From: Acanthornis magna
Lineage: Eukaryota; Chordata; Aves; Passeriformes; Acanthizidae
Direction: 5' to 3'
Assembly: GCA_036785705.1 (NCBI GenBank)
Contig: JAWUZG010000004.1
Location: 9,582,501-9,646,500 of the forward strand
Length of the DNA stretch: 64,000 nucleotides
Position 1 is the first letter of the stretch. Every line of letters starts with the position of its first letter. A program made the translations under genes and the position numbers. Below, piece by piece: positions 13,601-25,869 of the stretch. Below the pieces are notes generated by a model. That model searched no databases. It was not told where the DNA came from and saw nothing but the letters and a program-made list of their open reading frames with translations.

Positions 13601-15221
13601 CTCACTCAGGAATATTGCCGTTTCCCATGTGTTTTTTCCTTATTCCACTTTCTTTGCATTCTCCACTACTTTTTTGTTCATTGGCGTTAAAGAGCTTCTG
13701 CATTTGGTTTATTATCACTATCACTAACATTTTAACATTTTTACACAAGGTTTCTCACCTTATTTCCCTATAATGTGTGATTCACACATGGGGTTAATAT
13801 ATCTCTGAGTATAGAAACCCATTAAATCTTACACTTAAAAATACTCTGCTGCTGATGTACTGTCATACTTTGCTTTTATCGAGTAGTGATATTTTAGAAA
13901 CACGTATACAAATTTATTTGAATGTCTGGTCAGAATGCTAACAGTGCAAATAGGAATAAATTATCCTGTAATCTTTCCTGATTTTTGAATGTTTGTTTTA
14001 CTTTATTCTGTGCAAGTATAATGAATCCTTCCCATTACTTGCTATGGATGAAGGGTTCAATAGAACAATGACAGGTGGAGAGGAGTTCATTTTGAACCTC
14101 TCTGCATATACAAAAGATTAATAAACTACTTGAAGGTAAACTGTATTTCTGTAGCCTATCTGTATGCATTAAAATTTATGTCAGTCTTTCCCTTCTGTGA
14201 TAGGTCATGAGTGACATTTGAACAGGAAATTTTGTTCACATGTGGCATATCTACTCTGTCTCTTTAAAAATAAGAACAGCCTCTTCTCCACCCCCTCCTC
14301 AAGCCCACAAATCCAGAACAGTTCCATAATGATGCCATTTCCAAAGCCCTTTCTGTCACCACTAGGATATACACAAGTCATCCTTTTGTTATATAGAATC
14401 AATACTGTATCTTACTTGCTAGAATTTTGCATTTATATAAAGGTTATTTTGTTAGAAACAAAGACTACCAGCGTCCTTTTAATGGTGAAATGTTTCAAAT
14501 ATTATTTCTCTATTATCACCAGAATAATATTATCAAATAAAGGTATTTGTTTTTTAAAAAAGTTTTATAAAGTTTTAAAAATATCCAGTTAGATACTACA
14601 TCTTGGTTTATGCCTTCATATCATCACAAGAAGCAAAAAACTGTATGAATTTGCATGAAGATTCTTTTGTGCATATAATGCTTAAAAAACTTTTTTTCTA
14701 CTCATACTTTGCAACCAAGGTTAAAAGTAATAGATAACGAAAACAAATTAGGTCTAGAAATATTTGAAATTACAGGCTCAGATTTTCCTTAGCTGAGTTA
14801 AGAGCTCAGAGTTAAATACAAAGGGGTTATTATGGATCTGCTTACTAATAACTATGATTATCCCCAATGAAAAGAGTAATTGTTATATATAAATTGCAAA
14901 TGGGTCCTCACAAAATAGCATGTTTTCTCAGGACCCATGTGCAATGCAAATATAACAGGGTAGTTGTTCTAATAAGGCTTACTGAACATTTATTTCAGCA
15001 ACTTTCTTTTTTTGTCAAATTTGTGAAACCAAACACTTATCTATGATGAAAATATAATGATAAGAAAAAGTAGGGCTGCTTGGCATAAGATAATATTAAA
15101 TGCAAGACACTTGCAAGGTTTTCTCTTCAAGATCAGAAAGTTGGTGGTTATCACTGGATATGTTTCAACAGGAGGTCTGTTTTTTATTTTTGTCTTGAGA
15201 GATGTTTCTCTTTACAGTTTG

Positions 15222-15247
15222 ACATCAAGCTTTCACATCAAACCTTC
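15222..15247. repeat. 13-bp tandem duplication, two copies
   Basis: acatcaagctttc is followed directly by acatcaaaccttc. The two copies differ at two positions, so the duplication is not brand new. Confidence 0.55.
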
Positions 15248-16794
15248 ACATGTATAAACAAGATCAAAAGTTTTGAAAAACTTTAAATTCCTCAGTCAGC
15301 ATTTATTTTATGAGCTCAGTCATAATGTTACTTTACATAGCGCATGGTATATCTTTTTTCCCTGCTTCCTTTTAGTTATTTTTCATAACCATGGAAGAAT
15401 TAATGGTGTTGCAACCTGAGAAATGGAGCACCATCAGAAAATGGGTTAAAAGAATGATCTGTATCAAAAGGTCTGGATGTAAAAGTATAGCTTTTATCAA
15501 TCAATAAAGAATAAACAGAGTGGGATTGTCATACTCTGCTGCTTTTCAGTTCTCAAACTGCTTAATTTTTTTAAGATAATAGTGGTTCTTCATGGATAGA
15601 CCTGCATCTTGGGTAATCTATGCAAAATCAAACCTTAAGGCAGGAAGATGAGAAGCAGGGGTGCTTCTGGGAGACAGAGGAATTGGGCTATAATGGATCA
15701 GTGGGGAAAGATTCTAAGGAAAGGGGAGTCTTTGTGTTCAGTTCTTGCACAGTTACACAAAGCTACTCACAGACCGCCTTGTTTCATTTTGTTTTACTTT
15801 CTTTTATAGATAGGATCAGAAAATGAAAAATCAGTAGAATCTTAAAATTATATGATATTTTTTTGAATACCATAGTTTCTTATAGTTATTGAAGGGTCAG
15901 ATTTTTTGTTGCTTTGAGACGGTATGATTCCATCAACTTTGTGGTTGCATCAATAACAGTGGGTTTCCCGGAATTTATCACAACTAAAACTGGTTTTCAA
16001 ACTGAATTCCCTGATTTTGTTTTAATTTCTTCTTAAGCCGCTCAGAAACTGTTTTAAGTACAACTACGTATTTCTTCCCCTGACATTTGTCTGACCTTAA
16101 ATAGTTAAAGCTGACACCCAAGTAGGTTTTTCTTAGTGCACAAGTCTTTGTGATGTGCATTTAGGTGTTGTCTGTTTCCATTTTACTAACTTGTTGTGTA
16201 GTTCATCTAACTTCTTTGAGTTGAGCTGAAAGACTTGTATTTGGAGCTGTAGCTATCAGTGGAAGTAAATGAGTTGCCTCTAGTTACAACACTTTTTTTT
16301 TGCCCCTTAAGCAGCAGTAGTCAGGAAGCCTGGAACAGGATAAAAAAAAAATCAAAATAATTGGATGTAAGAAATCTGAAGGTACAGCAGAAATGTCTTT
16401 TTTTTACAGGTAACTGTGGAATTTGAATAATTTAACCTTTAAAGTGTTGTTTATTCTGTTGTGATCAAGAGGAAAAAATGTCACTCCTTTCTTTTGCTGA
16501 TGCCATTTACAGGGTATGATTATAGATGCATGGTGTAGGTGCTTGTGTACAAGGAGCCTTCATCTCGGTGAGGAGCTTTACTCTGTGAAACAAATCAACC
16601 AGAACACTTTTTAAAAAAAAGAAAAAAAACCCCCACACTTGGATTTACCTAGCATTACTCTGGGCATTTAGAAGCTGAAGAGTTTGACTTGCAAAACTAG
16701 ATACGATAAATCTGTCATAAACTATTGGAAGGTCTTTTTTTGTTTGTTGCCCAAATCATGACCATTTCTTTGCTTTCTTAAGTAGGTATTTGTG

Positions 16795-17080
16795 GCCACC
16801 CCGTCTCTTCTACTCTAGAATTGGTTGCTGCCTGGTGGCAGCATTGGGAGCAGTGGCTTCCAATGGGCTGAGGCTGGCACCTGGGGTGGCAGGGCAGGGC
16901 CCCCATTGTCCCAGCCAGGAGCAGGGCAGCTGGAAGGTGGCAGGAGCATCCACAGCCCTGGGCATCGGGCCTCCCCTGGGGGCTGGATGAGGCCAGGCTG
17001 GGAGTCAGCCCAAGGTCTGGGCTAGTGGCAGGGAAGCTGGGCACAGGCAGGGCTGTTGATGCAAATGGTGCTGATGAGTG
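16795..17080. other. GC-rich, CpG-poor block of unknown origin
   Basis: For about 280 bp the composition switches sharply to roughly two-thirds G+C by eye, with repeated words such as ggcaggg, cagggcag and aggctggg, while CpG dinucleotides are almost absent. The flanks are ordinary AT-rich sequence. It is therefore not an unmethylated CpG-island promoter. It could be an old, CpG-decayed retroelement or LTR fragment, a degenerate GC-rich minisatellite, or a local biased-gene-conversion spot. A 154-codon open frame on the minus strand (16778-17242) spans it, but its translation is Ala/Pro/Ser/Cys-rich with no recognisable domain. Such a frame is expected where stop codons are depleted by high GC, so I do not call it a gene. 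Confidence 0.6.
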
Positions 17081-17560
17081 GTAGCACGCGCTCTTCACAC
17101 CGTGTAGTGTTTCACTTGTGTTCCCTTTCCTGCATGCACAGTGGCACACACCATTGAAATTGCAGTTGTATGTGACTAAATCAAGAGACATTGGGATGAC
17201 TGGCTCCAGGTGCCATGAAATAATCTGGTATTTTTTTGCCACCTCCTGAAGTTGGAAAATCGCTGTTGTCCTGCTTTTCCGTGAGGAACTGCAGTTCAGA
17301 CTGTCATTGTTAAACTGCGTATTAGTAGTGCTATGTGCTGCCTGGTACTAGTCATTGTGGAGCCTTATTCATAGTGTCATGCCCATATGTGATTTGTCAG
17401 CACTGCTTCACCACTTGTGGGAAGATGGTGGTGTGCTGTCATTAATATTCCTATTCTGGGAAAGCCAACAGAAAGTGTTTGTGGAAGAGTGTGAACAAAT
17501 CAAGGAACAGATCTCTTACCCAGAACTTTGTAGTAGAACTTTCTGTGCTTTGAAATGTGA

Positions 17561-17603
17561 CCAAAACACAAAAAAAAAAAAAAGAAAAAAAAAAAGAAAA
17601 AGA
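17561..17603. repeat. A-rich simple repeat
   Basis: Runs of 14 and 11 adenines are separated by single guanines, followed by another short A-run. It reads as an aged poly(A) or slippage tract. Low-complexity Lys-rich open frames across it are artefacts. Confidence 0.85.
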
Positions 17604-19787
17604 CTTCGCAACTTGCTACCCTTCTGCCTTCCAGAAAAAAATGCTGTGTTTTCTGGAACATACTGCTTCACCAGGTCTAGAATATATATTCTATGCCACA
17701 CCACTGCAGATAGTCCTCTGGAAATACTTTGCTTGCCGTGCGAAGCACTGCCCGTAGCATGCCTTAGGGCATGGCACTTGTGGGGCTCAAGTGATAGCTG
17801 AGTTACTGTATATGCACCATATAGTTGCTCAAACTTCCTTCAATATAAAACAACACATTTACACATTAGACAAGCACAAAGTGGTCCATGTGGAACTGCT
17901 TTCACTTGAGGCAAAGTGTCCTTGTAGAGTTTTGAAGTGTGAAGTGAATTTTATCATTTTAAATTGTACAAATAAGCAGAAAAGAAAGTTAATTTGTATT
18001 CTTTTTCCTATTTAAGGCCAATCAAGGGGAATTTTTTTTTGAAGGGTAGGAGGGCTAAGTCAAATTACCCTTTTGTAAGGATGTAAGCCAATTTCCAAAG
18101 GAATATAAAATATAATAAAGAATGCGGGGCGTGAACCTCTCAGATGAATTGAGATATGTGATGAGTACATTTATTTTGTGTTTTATTATGTGGAGCTTTT
18201 TGTTTAAGTGGGTGGAAATGAAATAATTTTCTTGGGTTCATGGTCTGTCAGAAAAAGTGCTATACATTTCTTGTTTTCTGGGAAAACCCTAATGATTGGA
18301 TATACCAGTTGCATATTTGAATATATTTCAAGATCACTCTTACAGGTTGTATTCTGTGTTCTGCATCCTATTTGAAACAGTGGCATCTGCAGAGGGACAG
18401 TGCAGTGTGAAATGTATCACTTTACCCTACAGGTTTTGGGGCAGGTGTGCTGTTCATGTGAGTTTTTAAAAACTTTTTCACATTTTATGATCTAGTTATT
18501 GTAATTAAAAATTGGGGTTTTCTTCCCCTGAGTAGCTTTCTGAAAAACTCACTCTGAAACATGGTAAACAATTTGAATTATTTGGATTTAGTGATTCAGG
18601 TGGAAGTATTCCCAGTGTGCAGTGGCAGATCTGAGAATACTGATTCATGAACAGCAGTAGTAATTCACTGACCAAAATGTAGTCCTTTGAGCTTTCAACA
18701 CACTATAACTTGCAGGGGATTAAAACTAAAGTCTTTCCGTGGAAGGCATTGGAATTACATTTGAGAATGAAGGTACCACATCCCAATCACCATACTACAA
18801 TAGTAAGCTGAAAGTAAAATGCCTGTTGGAGCAACTGAGGTTTCCTTGGTTTTTTTCGGTGACTGCGAAAGCTTTGGCAGTTGCCTTTTCAAACCTAGAA
18901 TGTCTTGGTTTCATGGAGAGCTCAGGATTGCCTAACGAGGGGTGGTCTCTACAGCTGCCAGAACCTGAATAGACAGGACAATCTAAAAATCAGCCTCCCT
19001 AGCATGTAGTTCACTGTGTGTTAAGCCCCCATTTTAATTTACAGTCCATAATACAGTTTCTTTGGCAGGCATTCATAAATCTCCATTTCATCCGTACGAC
19101 TGCTGCATTATAATGGAGCTTTCTCTGGTGCTGCCTCTATCTCCACGATGCCTGCCTTTTAGGACATGCAGAATTCAGCAGTAGGAATGTCACCTGATGG
19201 CTGTCCTCGCAGATGCCTAGCATTATTGAAAATGTATTGATACCTCACATTGCCATGCAGGGCCATGGTCATTAAAGCTTTGTCACGTAAACCCTGCTGT
19301 CTTCACCGAAGAGGAATTGAGAGCCATAGCAGAGGACAATCATGTATTTTATCAGAATCTTCTGAAAGGGAAAAAACAGCAGGTTCAGAGCAGGAAGAAA
19401 CCAGGATTGCATTCCCTTTAATTTAAATACAATATAATACAATGTCAAAATCCTTGAAATTGACATTTATCTACTGTAGTTCATTTTAACATTTTCCCCA
19501 GAGTGGCTCAGTGTCCCATGGTTGCACAACAGTTCAGACCAGTTGCACATGATGTGATTTTCATATGTTTCTCCTGCAGGGCAGATATTCATCAAAGCAT
19601 GCAACAGACAGCTAAAGCAAAAGGCAGCAAGCTATAGATTATCGCATTGATTTTTTTAGGGGTCAGACTGTCAGATTAGTAGGTTTAGGGGCTGGGCCAT
19701 TTGTGCTTTCTAGCTCCAATGCGTATAGAAACTGCAGTCATGTAACTGAGAGAGTTCTGCAGGTAAGACAATTAAGAAGTTTCCATT

Positions 19788-19803
19788 AAAAAAAAAAAAA
19801 AAA
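19788..19803. repeat. Poly(A) tract, 16 nt
   Basis: A pure A run followed by gaaaaaag. No retrotransposed sequence was recognised immediately upstream. Confidence 0.85.
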
Positions 19804-21756
19804 GAAAAAAGCTAAGGCATTTATTTGCCAAACCCTTTTGATTTACTCTTAACAAAAGATCAAATAAAAGAAGTTTCACTTTGTTGTGATTTTACCAGGG
19901 TTCTTTGTTTGTGAACGTGTGGTTTCCTTTTCAGTAAGAAATAAAAAAATAAAGAACATTGCAGAATGAATTTATTTTTTGAAAATATATAGGATATATT
20001 TAGAAAATGCCTATTCTGGCTTAACTAGGAAATATATGAAAAAGGTGAATTTGAGCTGTTTTCTGAAGTGGTAACTGATTTTTTTTTTTCCTTACTGTCT
20101 TAAGCTAACTGGTATACAGAAATTACACTTCACTCCTACAGAAGACAGAGTCTTTCTGAGTTTCTCAGCACATCTGGTATTAGTATCTAGTTCCCACAGA
20201 AGAAATACTAAGAATATAACAATTTGAATTCACAGCCTGTTGCAAACTTTAGATTCACTGGTTTGCCCCTAAAGAGAGGTAAGATCCATAACCAAAAGTT
20301 TCTGGCCCATATAATTGTTCTTGAAATGAATAAAGAAAAAACCAGATCTCCTACAGGTAAAAAGTATTTCTGTTCTCATATTTCATGCATAATGTGAACT
20401 ATTTTAGTGTTAGGTGAACTTCAATGAGTAATGGATTCAGGAAAGGCAAACCCAATTTTCCTACAAGACTGGTATCTAGCTGTTCTTATTTTAAAAGTAA
20501 AAAGGGGGATTTTTTTCCCTGTAAAGCATTAGTACTAGTGCCAAACACTTCAAAGATTATTAAAAGAAGCAGATGTTCATTATTATTGAAAAATAATGTT
20601 TATGCCTAGAATTCCCAACAGTGGATATTGTATAAATGTTATTTCTGGATTTTTTAATTTTTTAATGTAACATTGGCTTTAGATCAGGTGGCTAACTAGA
20701 AGTTCTTACCTTTTTTAATATATACCATGACATGACCATCATTGTCACCATGATTTTATTTCACTTAGGAGCTAAAAAGATTTGTTTATTTCAGCTCTTG
20801 GCTTATCTTCTGGTTCTTTTATACATGAGAGCACCTTTGTTTATCTCTGTGTCAGGCTAGCTTTGTGTGCAAAGAAGTACTTTTCTATGTTGGCTTGCCC
20901 CAAGATTTTTAGTGGCTTGAGCAACAATTTATGTCAGGGAGGGTCTAGTGCAACAATGAGAAAATTGTGTGAAACTGTCCTCTCTGAACAAGTTTATATT
21001 CTGAGCTACAGGGTCTTCTTCTTTCCTAATTTTTTTCTTTTACTTGAGTGATTCTGTATGTGCTTGATACACTCACACTTTTACAATTTTCTTGACACTC
21101 TCAAAAGAGGATGTGAATGGTAAAAACTGTGGTGCAGCCATGTGTGAAAGGAGGAACTGATTCCTCCAGTGTGAAAATCTCCACATCCTTCATCTTCTAC
21201 CGGCCCTCTGAGAAAGGAGGATGGCAGGGAGCCCACAGGGTTTGAGAAGCTGTGGAGGAACTGGCATGCTTCCTTGAGGGCCTGCTTCTGCCATTGTTTC
21301 AGACCACTGATCTTGTTCCTATGCCTTCAAATGCATTAGAAATAAATAAACAAGGGATTTTGCATGAAAGATAACTGTTTACCTTTTGTCTTTTGCCATA
21401 TTTTATGATCTAACTTTTTATATGAATAGTAATCATCTCAGTGAGTAATTTCAGATACTTACTGAAAAGTAACAGGTTGCTCTTACCTATTAAAAATATA
21501 TTCTGTCCTTTCTGAATATGAAGAAACTACAAGAAATTCCACCAAATGCCTACTTTGTATAAAAATCAGCTAGATAATTATACTTTAGGGCTCTGATTAG
21601 TAATTGTGGACAGGGTTGCAATCAAATGTTTTAAATCTAAAATTTGAAAATATTTTGGAACTCTCAAGATTACTCTCCAAACATTTAGAACATTATTTTT
21701 CTTGCTTGTACTTGTAGGAACATTTAATATACTTGTAGCTGAAGTCTGCTTCCTTA

Positions 21757-21769
21757 CAAAAAGAAAAAG

Positions 21770-21806
<37 letters not shown>
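21757..21806. repeat. Long poly(A) tract including 35 uninterrupted A
   Basis: An A-rich tract interrupted by three G in its first third is followed by 35 consecutive A (21771-21805). It is the longest homopolymer in the window. Avian CR1 elements do not end in poly(A), so this is not a CR1 tail. I saw no processed pseudogene or SINE body upstream and no convincing flanking direct repeat. Length here is expected to vary between individuals and to be prone to sequencing error. Confidence 0.9.
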
Positions 21807-21807
<1 letters not shown>

Positions 21808-23724
21808 TATGCCCTATTTTTTGAATGCAGATAACCTTTTGAAACTTGTAACTTGATGAAATCTGTTTGGACTTGTTTTCATGGATCTAGCAGAAGAGAG
21901 GTCTGTGATCTCAGTTCTTTTTCTTTGCTTAATATCAGGTTGTAGGTCAAAGCCTTCATGAAGCTCTTCAAATAAAGTACTAGAAGAATTTTCATTATGA
22001 GTAGTAGCTAAATGACTTGGGTTTAAATGGTGTCCTTTTCAAAACCAATAAAAAACTGATGGCACTGAAATATTAAAATCAAGTCAACACAACACATCAG
22101 TTGATAAAAAGCCAGTATGATTCAGATGAAAGGCATAATTTTGATTTCATACAGTGAAAGTTGCACTAAAGTGTAAGCAAATGAGAACACAGCTCCCCCT
22201 GTATTCAAGAAAATTTGGCAGCCTTCACTAGGGGCATTTCTACCAACTGTAATCATCATATTACTATTTCTTGCATTCCTTCAGCTGTGGGAAATATGAT
22301 GAATAAGAGCAGTCCCATAATGTATATTGATCACCCAAGTATTAATCTGCTCAAACAACATTTACCACTCACTTAGCACTTTTCATTCCTTTAAATATGA
22401 AAGCACTTTTAAAAGGCTGATTGGGTCTGTATTTTTCCATTTTACTTATGGAGAAAACAAAGCAGAGCATGGCTAAGTGACTCCACTAAGTCATGACCTC
22501 AGAAGGGCGAGTAAAGTGACTTGAACCCTCGTATTCCTCGGGTTGAAAGGGGAGACAAAGTTGTCCAATTTCTCCAACTGTGGTTGTGCCTGCTATTTCT
22601 GTAAAAGCATATTTTGTGTAAATGCTTCTCTCTGTATTTATTCTCTAAAAATATCAACTTCATGTTTGTTCTATCTCCCAGCTTTTTCACCTCTACCCAT
22701 CTTCATGGCGTTTCTAGGCTTGAAAAATGCACGCACACAGATCACCATTTAAGGTTTCGAGGGCTGAATACAAGGTTCTCTCGATCATGGTGTACAGTCA
22801 ATCTTAGGAAAAGATGCTTGTAGGGAAGTCTAGTTCAGCACTTCAGTTTTAACAGATGTAGTACTTCATTTTTATCTCTTTCTGACAGTACTCCAGCAGG
22901 AGTTTTCCAGGGGTCTGGGACAATGTTTTGTGCAAGATAAGATAATACAGTGCACACATGCTGATTCCTAAAAGTGTGCTCTCTAGCACACCACATTGAT
23001 AGCACAGCAAGTAAACAACAAAAACTACCTCTCTGGCACACACATGTGCAGCTATCGCCTAGGGACACTGCCATCCGAAACCTTTTCTTCCATGCAGTGC
23101 TGCACAGCTGGGCATGGACACTGTGATTTATGGTCCACTGACTGCAGTTTCAGCTAGCCTTCTCTGAACCAAATTTTGCTTTTAAAACGGCCAGTCTCTG
23201 CTTTGTTCTTTGTTTGAAAAAAGAAATCAACTGAATTTTCCACTAGATTTGTAAAGTTCCAAATCCTTTTGTTTCAGTGACAAATACTTCATCCATTGAA
23301 CCCTTTTACATGTCAGGATGGAACCATCCCCAGGCTGATTTAAAGGCAGAAGACAGAAATGGGCCACTCCAGGCTTCCTCTAAATAGTTTAGATGAGAAC
23401 AATGAGCTAACAGTTCCACGCAGGTTTCAGAGGCAGCTGAATTTGCTGGATTGCTGAGTCACTGAAAAGCTGTCGCGTGAACAAGACAATAATTTCTTTC
23501 AATTAGAAACTCATAGAGGCAGGAATATACTTCAGCTGTCATGGAGGTAAAGTGGAAATTCGGCTCCATTTTGGTGATGTATTTCTCTGCTGCAGTAGAG
23601 CCAACAGCAGACAATGAAACTGTGCATCTGCTTACAGACATCAAACTTTTCTTTCTCTTTCTTCTTTTCAGTATTTCCTAACTATCTTTTCTAAATTCAT
23701 TTTACTGTTGGCTGACTGTCACTG

Positions 23725-23738
23725 GTCACCATAGCAAC
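23725..23738 (+). promoter_or_regulatory. RFX-type X-box match
   Basis: GTCACCATAGCAAC matches the palindromic X-box consensus of RFX transcription factors (GTNRCC, 0-3 nt spacer, RGYAAC) in both half-sites with a 2-nt spacer. Functional X-boxes are usually near promoters or enhancers of ciliary, neuronal or immune genes. No promoter is evident here, so an enhancer or a chance match are both possible. The surrounding 150 bp is higher in complexity than the flanks, which is compatible with a conserved element. Confidence 0.4.
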
Positions 23739-25033
23739 AACCTCTGGTAGCAGCAGGTCTGGGTTGCCCGATGTGAGCATCTTCACATTTCAGCCTTGCC
23801 AAGGCTAACTATTAATCCAGGGTTATATATTGGCTCAACACTGTACGATTGCTCTTTTTTTTCCCACTTCAGCTGTCTGCCTTACTCTTCCTGAGTTGGT
23901 TCCTTCTCTTTCCTAATTTGTCTTTTGGGCAATCTGTTGTTAATTTACATCCTTTAATCTTTTTGTTATTTTGCAGGATTGGTTAGCTTAAGCATCTTTT
24001 AACAAAATAACATATGACACAATTGCATTAAAGAACCTCTTTTTAAAGTATGATTCATAATAAAATCGAAGTATTTGAGATAATCCTGTTCTTAGGACAA
24101 ATATTTACTGTTTATTAGAAAAAAATTTACTTGCAAGCTCTTTAAATGCTTTGCATGGGATAACAATGGTGAAGTTTTTCCTAGGGTAAGTTGGAGAGAA
24201 ATGCATTTAGTGGTAGTGTGTTTGGAGACAAGCAGCTAGTATGGAATAAGTGTGAATGATGCAGCATTTAATGGCAATATAGCAGTCTTTAAAATTTTTT
24301 AAACCCCTACACTCTGACCGTAAAACAACCTCTAATAGCAGTTGAAACCTTGCTGTAAAACAAAAGTAGCAAAGTGGTTAAGAGTACTTGCTTGGGAAAT
24401 GAGAGCTGAAAGAGAAAACTGCAGTGCAGTGATTGGTTTGATTTGCTGAATAAATTGCTATGTTCAGATTCAATTTGTATCAATAAGGAAAGCACTGTAC
24501 ACCTGCAGAGCCTGTCACACTTGGTATCCAAAATTCTGGCACACCTAGTCTTAAACAATCTTTTCACTGTTGTCAATAATGAAAGCCAAAAAAACTCAGG
24601 GCACCCCAACAAAAACACCCCACCTCTAAACTTAGAGTATTTGCATTTCTGTTCCATATATGTGAAAAAAGTGAGCAATGCTTCTTTGGGGTATTTCCTT
24701 AAGGAAACACAATACTTTTAATAAATGTATGAAATATTGCAGTATTCTCAATGGATTATTTTAAAAGTAGCCAAGGGGTACTGTTCATTCAGTAGAAGAG
24801 TTTCTCTTTATTAAACCTGACTGAAAGCTAGAAGCATAATATGCTGTCTCCTTAATACAGTGGAAATTGCACTTTGATAATTTGCAACTATGATATAAAA
24901 TGAACAAATGTGTAGGCTTTTACATTTGCACCCAGGCAATTGATGTTTATCCCTGTCTATAATCCCTGTAGTGTTTCAGGATTGAAAACAGCTGGTTTCT
25001 AGGGAGTGCTTTTCATGCTTTTTTGGGTTTTGC

Positions 25034-25059
25034 TTTTTTTTTTTTTTTTTTTTTTTTTT
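25034..25059. repeat. Poly(T) tract, 26 nt, with adjacent G-rich run
   Basis: Twenty-six T are followed directly by ggttggggtggggggatgg. The T/G-rich block continues in pieces to about 25180 (gttttggttttgg). Simple-sequence origin is the plainest reading. Confidence 0.9.
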
Positions 25060-25843
25060 GGTTGGGGTGGGGGGATGGTGTTTCAAACCTCTTTGGCTTT
25101 GTTTTGCAATGACCAAATCATTCACAGTCTGAACTCTACATGTTTGGTGGGTACTTTGTTTTGGTTTTGGTTTTTTGCATTTGGAAAAATCCCTGCAGGT
25201 TTTTATGGAAGAGTTCAAACTACTGTGATGGGGTTTTTCAGGAGAAACAGAACTGAACTCTTATAAATGATTGATACAGAATAATATTTCCGAAGAAAGA
25301 GTGGTGATTAGTATTAAGGGAAGGTATAATGGCTCCAAGGTGTAGAAGCTTCTTAAGACCACACCTAGTAGATTCTAAGGAAATTCCTCAGGTATTTATG
25401 AAGTTGCAGACCTGACTGAGAGGCCTGTCAGTTTAATATTTTCTGTTAGGGAATTCCATTTATTTCTAGGAGAGTAAAAAGAGTGTAAATGAATAATTTG
25501 TTTGAGAGAGTAGGTAGGATGATTTGATGCTGAGTACCTTTTGTCCTGACTCTTTGTGCTGCTACATTCATATCTGATTTAAGTCAGAATTCTGCAGATT
25601 ATTTCTGATGGTAAACGTGCATCTTTTTGCAGAGCCCAGCACTAAGTACAGACTTAGAAATATTGCTTCTTAATTACAATTCACATTTGTGAGCTTGGCG
25701 TCAGGCTTCTTTTTGAAAAAATGCCTACGTGTCAGATTTCTAAGAGTGTGTTTAGCAGTTGCAACCCAAAAGGCTTATGGTCAATTCTATGAACTCTTTT
25801 CCAGTCTTCCTTAATATTAGTTCAACACTAATGTTTAATCAGA

Positions 25844-25869
25844 ATGTTTGATATTTAAATATTAAACAT
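25844..25869. repeat. 26-bp AT-rich near-palindrome
   Basis: The sequence starts ATGTTTGATATTT and ends AAATATTAAACAT. It is its own reverse complement apart from one position pair, which would be a G-T wobble in a hairpin. AT-rich palindromes of this kind are cruciform-prone and arise readily by mutation. Confidence 0.7.

Larger units (their letters stand above)
1..16790. other. Unique AT-rich noncoding sequence, no gene recognised
   Basis: No open frame here exceeds about 130 codons, and none of the translations I read resembles a known protein family. Frames on both strands overlap each other at random, as expected of noncoding AT-rich DNA. I saw no CR1 3' end, no LTR, no tRNA or snRNA gene and no CpG island. 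Contents worth noting are short inverted repeats (4091-4114, 4359-4378, 13579-13600), a 12-bp tandem duplication (7049-7072), a 13-bp tandem duplication (15222-15247) and a CTCF-like core at 6582. Spliced exons shorter than about 100 bp could be missed by eye, so the absence of exons is an inference. Confidence 0.7.

Noticed and set aside
16778..17242. 154-codon minus-strand open frame
   Set aside because: It spans the GC-rich block, which is poor in stops by composition. The Ala/Pro/Ser/Cys-rich product matches no family I know and runs into unrelated AT-rich sequence at both ends.
17557..17757. Lys-rich coding frames over the poly(A) tract
   Set aside because: Poly-lysine and poly-phenylalanine frames are simple consequences of the A-rich repeat on either strand.
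25034..25059. Poly(T) tract as the reverse-strand tail of a processed pseudogene
   Set aside because: The sequence downstream on the + strand (the would-be gene body) is T/G simple sequence followed by unrecognised DNA, with no transcript-like frame or flanking duplication.
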